Shown: one piece after another, positions 6,031 through 10,193 of the stretch
How the letters are laid out: every line of letters starts with the position of its first letter
Position numbering within the stretch: the first letter of the stretch is position 1
The notes under the pieces: model-generated
Told to the model about the DNA's origin: nothing
Database searches by the model: none
Seen by the model: only the letters and a program-made list of their open reading frames with translations
DNA from: Dehalococcoidia bacterium UBA2979
GTDB lineage: Bacteria; Chloroflexota; Dehalococcoidia; UBA2979
Reading direction: 5' to 3'
DNA: 10,193 bases
Assembly (NCBI GenBank): GCA_002348225.1
Contig: DEAP01000080.1
Coordinates: forward strand, 1-10,193
Position numbers and translations under genes: made by a program

Positions 6031-6612
6031 GTCAACCTCTACACAGTCCACAGATTTTACTAATGCTTCTGCATCCTGAAAAATATCGCCTGGAAGTGAG
6101 CCTACACTGATAGGGATCTGCGAAAATAATAATCCGGCGCTCCTATATAAATCACGCTCTTCGATCGTCGGCCCTAAGACCACGTTCCCGTGACCGGCAA
6201 AATGGGTAAGCGACTCGCCCCACTGATCGATTTGCCATTCGAAAAGTCTGGCTTGCGATTTTATCGCGATGACGGTCAAGTATTTATGACCGAGCTTGCG
6301 TGGGTCGATTAATGGGTCCAGTACGTTAGAGGCAAAGTCAGCGCTCCACATACCTGTTATTACGGGCCCTAAGGCATGCACTACAAAACTAACGTGACTC
6401 GGAGAGTCACTAAATGACTCTAGAGAGTGTTCTTCTACCGTTAGTTCGAGTACAACCACAAAACTAATGCCACGTCTTCCAATCCACACGTTGGCCACCG
6501 TTGCGTCGTCACCTAGTTCTTTGGCGCGCAGGACGAGTTCTTGTTCCTGACTTTCAGTGAGATCTTCTTTCTGAGTTGCAGCAATAATGTGAAAGAGTGT
6601 CTGCATAGTCAT
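6022..6612 (-). CDS. Unknown protein coupled to an ABC exporter operon (196 aa)
   Basis: A soluble protein that I do not recognise, with no signal peptide or membrane helix. It begins MTMQTLFHIIAATQKEDLTE, a strand followed by a charged helix (EQELVLRAKEL). Beta-rich segments follow (ATVANVWIGRRGISFVVVLE, near 38-57; HVSFVVHALGPVITGMW, near 73-89; HKYLTVIAIKSQARLFEW, near 109-126), then a glycine-rich GHGNVVLGPTIEERDLYR and an acidic C-terminus. A two-layer alpha/beta fold is plausible but unproven. Its ATG overlaps the stop of the upstream ATPase gene by one base (TAATG, 6614-6610), a strong sign of translational coupling and of a role tied to the exporter, such as a cytosolic regulator or adaptor. 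A second ATG at 6606 would give a protein two residues shorter. Confidence 0.8.
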   Translation of the reverse strand: MTMQTLFHIIAATQKEDLTESQEQELVLRAKELGDDATVANVWIGRRGISFVVVLELTVEEHSLESFSDSPSHVSFVVHALGPVITGMWSADFASNVLDPLIDPRKLGHKYLTVIAIKSQARLFEWQIDQWGESLTHFAGHGNVVLGPTIEERDLYRSAGLLFSQIPISVGSLPGDIFQDAEALVKSVDCVEVDLL

Positions 6613-7403
6613 TAGGGTGCTCGGCGCGGGACGGTAGGGGGTCGGAGAGCTGTGCCTTGCCGAGGAACAGATTTATCTCTTTTATCAGGAATTATTCGTG
6701 AGGTGACGATCCCTTCACCCTGGGGTAGTAGGCGGCCGTCAGACATCTCACGTACCACATCGACATGCTCCATGACGAACGGATCATGGGTGGCGGTGAG
6801 AATAGTCACACCGGAGTCAGCTACACCTCGGAGAAGAGAAAAAATCTGGGCGCCGGTGGTCGAATCGAGCTCGCCAGTGGGTTCGTCAGCGATCAAAAGT
6901 GGCGGATTATTCGCCAAGGCTCGAGCCACCGCGACTCGTTGCTGTTCTCCACCAGAAAGCTCATACGGCCGATGGTCAGATCGGTGCGAGAGTCCTACTT
7001 GCTCCAGGAGCTCACGTGTTCTCTGCTGTCGATCACGCATACCAGTGCCGGCAATTCGTAATGAGAGGTCGATATTTTCCGCTGCTGATAAGAGTGGAAG
7101 TAGCCCAAAGGATTGAAAAACGAAACCAATAGTACGTCTCCGAAATTCTGTCTGCTGTCGATCCGAGTAATTTGAGACTTGCTGGCCATCAATATCCACA
7201 GACCCCTCATCTGCAGTATCTAATCCCGCAATGATGTTTAGAAGAGTAGTTTTCCCTGACCCTGACCGACCTACAATCGCCGTGAATTGCCCACGTGGAA
7301 TATCAAGAGAGACGTTATTCAGTGCGACTACCTCGGAGTCGGCACTCTGAAATCGTCGACTCACGTTATTAATACGGATAAAATCTTGCTGCAGATTGCT
7401 CAT
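6612..7403 (-). CDS. ABC transporter ATP-binding protein, LolD/MacB type
   Basis: A nucleotide-binding subunit of 263 residues for an FtsX-family (type VII, mechanotransmission) exporter. Visible motifs: Walker A GRSGSGKTT (45-53), Q-loop VFQSFGLLP (Gln97), signature LSGGEQQRVAVARAL (149-163), Walker B LLIADEP (169-175) with catalytic Glu174, the family's PTGELDS D-loop, and the switch His206 in TATHD. The segment FGLLPLLSAAENI matches the LolD/MacB group. After residue 230 there is an Arg/Pro-rich basic tail (RIIPDKRDKS...RPPTVPRRAP) not found in a minimal LolD. All catalytic residues are intact. It lies 34 nt downstream of the second ATPase gene and shares its stop with the next ATG. With two non-identical ATPases, the exporter probably uses an asymmetric heterodimer. 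Confidence 0.95.
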   Translation of the reverse strand: MSNLQQDFIRINNVSRRFQSADSEVVALNNVSLDIPRGQFTAIVGRSGSGKTTLLNIIAGLDTADEGSVDIDGQQVSNYSDRQQTEFRRRTIGFVFQSFGLLPLLSAAENIDLSLRIAGTGMRDRQQRTRELLEQVGLSHRSDHRPYELSGGEQQRVAVARALANNPPLLIADEPTGELDSTTGAQIFSLLRGVADSGVTILTATHDPFVMEHVDVVREMSDGRLLPQGEGIVTSRIIPDKRDKSVPRQGTALRPPTVPRRAP

Positions 7404-7437
7404 ATTTATAGCCTGACTTCCTGTTTTCCGATCGCCA

Positions 7438-8280
7438 TTACTCGCCCTTAATCGTCACTTTGCCGTCTGTCAGATCAATTCGAGCTCTTCGCTGAATGTT
7501 AGCTTCGTCCAAATATTCTCTGGGTATCTGCAATCTCCCACTTCTATCAACTACAGCTAGCTCGTTAACATCGCTAGATTCCGCATCACGTACAAGTTCA
7601 GTACTGGCCTTGCCATCACGCATCGCGACTACGCGATCGACTCGGCTTGTAATCTCCCTGTCATGCGTGACTATGACTACAGTTACTTGGGTAGATCGGT
7701 TAATCTCACGAAGGACTCTGAATACTTCATCAGCCGTGGCACTGTCTAATTCTCCAGTAGGTTCATCTGCCAAAAGAAGAGGGGGTTGGTTCGCGAGAGC
7801 GACACCGATCGCGACTCGCTGCTGTTCTCCCCCGGACAACTCGTTCGGTCGCCGCCGAGCTTTGTCACTTAGCCCGACCGCAGTGAGCAGCTCCTGTGCT
7901 CGGGCTTTGGCGATCCGTCTCTTGACCCCCTCGAGGATCATGGGGGCTTCAATGTTTTGGAGTGCCGTCAGATAAGGGATTAGATTCCGGCCAGTTTGTT
8001 GCCATATGAAGCCTACCTCTCGCCGCCGGTAATCCACCAAGTCTTCATCCTTCATTCGCAGCAGGTCGCGCTTCCCAACTGTAATTTGCCCAGCCGACGG
8101 CGTATCGAGCCCAGCCAGAATATTCAAGAATGTAGATTTTCCAGAGCCAGAAGCCCCAACAATTGCCATCATCTCGCCCTTAGCTACCTGCAGGTCCAGG
8201 CCTCTTAGTGCTACGACTTCAAGCTCGTCTGTTTTATAGATCTTGAATAATTCTTCGGCATATATATAATTTTCAGGCAT
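7438..8280 (-). CDS. ABC transporter ATP-binding protein with C-terminal AbrB-like domain
   Basis: A second LolD/MacB-type ATPase, 280 residues from ATG 8280. Motifs: Walker A GASGSGKST (42-50), Q-loop FIWQQTGRNLIPYLTALQNI (91-110), signature LSGGEQQRVAIGVAL (148-162), Walker B LLLADEP (168-174) followed by TGELDS, and His206 in IVTHD. Residues about 240-278 form a separate module, AVVDRSGRLQIPREYLDEA followed by RARIDLTDGKVTI. This has the beta-hairpin pattern of AbrB/MazE-type swapped-hairpin domains and probably mediates dimerisation or regulation; DNA binding is not implied. The start overlaps the permease stop by one base (TGATG, 8282-8278), so the subunits are coupled. A TTG at 8283, one codon upstream, is unnecessary. 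Confidence 0.94.
   Translation of the reverse strand: MPENYIYAEELFKIYKTDELEVVALRGLDLQVAKGEMMAIVGASGSGKSTFLNILAGLDTPSAGQITVGKRDLLRMKDEDLVDYRRREVGFIWQQTGRNLIPYLTALQNIEAPMILEGVKRRIAKARAQELLTAVGLSDKARRRPNELSGGEQQRVAIGVALANQPPLLLADEPTGELDSATADEVFRVLREINRSTQVTVVIVTHDREITSRVDRVVAMRDGKASTELVRDAESSDVNELAVVDRSGRLQIPREYLDEANIQRRARIDLTDGKVTIKGE
7441..7563 (-). other. AbrB-like (swapped-hairpin) domain at the end of the ATPase
   Basis: The encoded segment carries the 'vDrsGRlqIPreyld...I..rariDltdGkvtI' pattern characteristic of SpoVT/AbrB-like domains. It is separated from the ATPase core by an acidic linker (VRDAESSDVNEL). The match is by eye. Confidence 0.6.
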
Positions 8281-10193
8281 CAAGCGTCCCCTATCCGCAA
8301 AGCTTTATGGATGGCCAATCGGAAGTAAAGGGCTACTACCGCGGTTACTGTTGCTATAAACACCAAACCTAATATACCCCATACCACAACTACCTCGGAC
8401 CACGAAACTTCTAGGATGAAGTTGGGCGAAACAGGGTTACCGAACTCATCGTTAGAAAGAAAAGTCATCATGAATCGACCGATAAATAATCCGACTCCGG
8501 TCCCCAGGCCTAATCCAGCCAACACGACAAAAAGGTGTTCGAATAACACCAGTGAGAACACCTGCATCTTTGAGAAGCCTAACGTTCGCATGATTGCGAA
8601 TTCGAGACTGCGTTGTTGCGCATTCAAATACGAATAGACCATGAAGCCGATCGCAGATAAGAGCAGTACCGATCCAAAACTAATAGCTAGAATCCCTGAC
8701 CATCCAGCAGCGATAAGGGGGTCATCCTGCTGTTCATCCCGAATGACTGAGGCTACTAATAGTTGTCTTAAAGTTGACTCATCGAGCCAACTAATATCAC
8801 TGAATCCATCGGGTAGATCTAGCCACAATTCATTGTACGATATCGAATTATCGGGTAATGCTATGTTCACTGCTGATTCTAGGCGCCGACCATTTACAAG
8901 CGCAAAACCCGATGTTGAATTGTTGTCGTACGAGGGGAGATAGTCAAATTTGCCTCCGTATCGAACTGTAGTCCATCGAGAGGATGTAGCCAGCGCAAGG
9001 CGTTGACCAAGGGTTAGATCAAGAGTTTCAGCAGTCGTCGCATCGAGATAGATCGTCAAGTCACCCGTGTCGATGTCAAGCATAAGCCCATGCAGGCGAC
9101 GGTAGCCGCCCCCTGATATCCACCGCAACTCAGTACTCTTCTCGTATCCTTCCGGTGCATCAATTTTCAAAAGTAAAGAGTCACTCCCACTCGTTGAACG
9201 TGCGCCGGACAACGGCCGGAACCCCCCAGTAGTGAAATCGTGAATTAATTCGGAATCGCTCCACTCTTTATGGCCTCTGGGGCCTCCATCGAGTCCAAAA
9301 TACCAGCTGAAGTTAGTGTTTGAAGGCTCATCCGGATTCAGACCCTCGGGGGCGGGTGGGGGTAACGTTAAAGTTGTATAGATCAAAGGACCGATTTTTA
9401 TACTGGCCTGCTGGGCCGTAAGACGACTTGAGGCAGTGAAGCTCACACCACGTAATTCGAACGGGAGCTCCGCAACCTTGGTTTTGCCAAATTTGTCTGC
9501 TGGTTCAGTAACATCGGCGGTAAAGAGGACCCACTCATTAGTACTAGCATCACCAGGGCGTACGGCACCCATGGAGAAATGACTGAGCCTTCCATTTGCG
9601 TCAGCAAGCACGGTATTCACGTTTATACGGCCGGCTAAATCCGTAAACTTCAACCAAAGGCCAATCTGTTTTGCATCGGCTGGAATAGCTGGCCCTTCCA
9701 GATATAGATCCTCTGATTCAAGATCAGTGATTAAATCAGGAAGAGAATTTTCACTAAAGTCTGGACGAAGGAATGCCGTTTTTGGAAAAGAGTCGGGTTC
9801 AATGCCAAGAAGTTCTATTTCACGGGGATTACTCTGATCGACCCAAAGAGTCCCGCGGCTTCGGAGTACGAAAGACGAGTCGATATTCTCCGGTAAGTTA
9901 ATGTCTCTCGAAATCCCTTCTTTGCCAATACTTTCGTTAGAGAGGCCGATTACAGCACGGACATCGGCTCCTACAGTGTATGCAGCCCGATCAGAGTATG
10001 ATCGATCCAGGGTTGCGGAGAAGGTGGCGCCGAACATCCCAACACCAGTCGCGAACATTAGGAGTAACACGAGACGGGAATAATTACCTGGATTTCTTAC
10101 CAGGGATCGCATTCCTACGAGCAGAGCAACAGAGCGTGTCAAGCCTAGAAACCAACTAATCACTCGTAGTGTCGGAGGGAAAAGTCTAAGAAA
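8280..10193 (-). CDS. FtsX/MacB-family ABC exporter permease (5' end beyond window)
   Basis: The reading frame is open from the right edge to TGA 8282-8280, giving 637 visible residues. A GTG at 10163 could be read as a start, but it has no clear ribosome site. The following VGMRSLVRNPGNYSRLVLLLMFATGVGMF is the type of sequence that begins the second half of large two-FtsX-domain permeases, so the N-terminal half is probably outside the window. Visible parts: one membrane segment (about 41-60), an external region of more than 400 residues, then a C-terminal FtsX domain with three helices (about 497-523, 545-575, 605-630). That domain includes the family motif RSLEFAIMRTLGFSKMQVF and ends KALRIGDA. 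The external region contains strand-rich stretches resembling beta-sandwich modules. With the two downstream ATPases it would form an exporter or an extracytoplasmic mechanical transmitter. The substrate is unknown; lipoproteins, lipids and peptides are all known for this class. Confidence 0.92.
   Translation of the reverse strand, partial: FLRLFPPTLRVISWFLGLTRSVALLVGMRSLVRNPGNYSRLVLLLMFATGVGMFGATFSATLDRSYSDRAAYTVGADVRAVIGLSNESIGKEGISRDINLPENIDSSFVLRSRGTLWVDQSNPREIELLGIEPDSFPKTAFLRPDFSENSLPDLITDLESEDLYLEGPAIPADAKQIGLWLKFTDLAGRINVNTVLADANGRLSHFSMGAVRPGDASTNEWVLFTADVTEPADKFGKTKVAELPFELRGVSFTASSRLTAQQASIKIGPLIYTTLTLPPPAPEGLNPDEPSNTNFSWYFGLDGGPRGHKEWSDSELIHDFTTGGFRPLSGARSTSGSDSLLLKIDAPEGYEKSTELRWISGGGYRRLHGLMLDIDTGDLTIYLDATTAETLDLTLGQRLALATSSRWTTVRYGGKFDYLPSYDNNSTSGFALVNGRRLESAVNIALPDNSISYNELWLDLPDGFSDISWLDESTLRQLLVASVIRDEQQDDPLIAAGWSGILAISFGSVLLLSAIGFMVYSYLNAQQRSLEFAIMRTLGFSKMQVFSLVLFEHLFVVLAGLGLGTGVGLFIGRFMMTFLSNDEFGNPVSPNFILEVSWSEVVVVWGILGLVFIATVTAVVALYFRLAIHKALRIGDA

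Noticed and set aside
6652..7132. Three overlapping plus-strand ORFs of 77-154 residues
   Set aside because: All are antisense shadows of the ATPase at 6612-7403, which has complete Walker and signature motifs.
7496..8208. Plus-strand ORFs of 159 and 70 residues
   Set aside because: They are shadows of the second ATPase on the minus strand. Ser/Arg-rich translations of this kind are typical of antisense reading.
10161..10163. GTG as the true start of the FtsX permease
   Set aside because: The frame remains open to the window edge without a stop, and the sequence after it matches the middle of large two-domain permeases, so the real start is probably outside.

Overview
The window reads as bacterial chromosomal DNA of roughly balanced base composition, densely coded, with short intergenic gaps and overlapping start/stop codons. 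There are no RNA genes, CRISPR arrays or insertion sequences that I can see. The gene families are those of a free-living bacterium, possibly marine or environmental: a branched-chain amino acid-type binding protein, a DUF1330 protein, a short-chain dehydrogenase, a CcdA-like membrane protein, threonine aldolase and an FtsX/LolD-type ABC exporter. The paired LolD-like ATPases, one with an AbrB-like tail, next to a very large FtsX permease remind me of Chloroflexota (for example SAR202-like Dehalococcoidia). This lineage is a guess from memory, not something the sequence proves. Positions 1-104 form a perfect fold-back hairpin running to the window edge, which suggests that the left edge is a contig end from a metagenome or amplified genome.

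Layout: (a) 1-1143, minus: a periplasmic/lipoprotein solute-binding protein whose 3' end is lost in the fold-back. (b) 1144-1520: a non-coding divergent regulatory gap with two CGGAA/TTCCG dyads. (c) 1521-1814, plus: a DUF1330 protein, convergent with an SDR oxidoreductase (1828-2601, minus). (d) 2686-6030, plus: a probable operon of five genes with gaps of 9, 18, 56 and about 25 nt (1 nt if an ATT start is used). They are a 70-residue helical protein, a CcdA-like thiol-redox membrane protein, an unknown acidic 147-residue protein, a low-specificity threonine aldolase and a lipoprotein. (e) 10193-6022, minus: an ABC exporter operon that enters from beyond the right edge. It holds an FtsX-family permease (5' end missing), two ATPases and a coupled unknown 196-residue protein. 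Its end overlaps the lipoprotein gene tail to tail by 9 nt.

The most striking observation is the CcdA-like protein. Its two three-helix halves appear in the reverse of the usual order: the 'GWTPCIGP' half comes first and the 'SPCVLPLVP' half second. This looks like a natural circular permutation with both redox cysteines kept. It sits between two small proteins of unknown function that may be its partners. Other points of interest are a likely ATT start codon for the lipoprotein, the AbrB-like tail on one ABC ATPase, and possible beta-sandwich insertions in the permease's large external loop.
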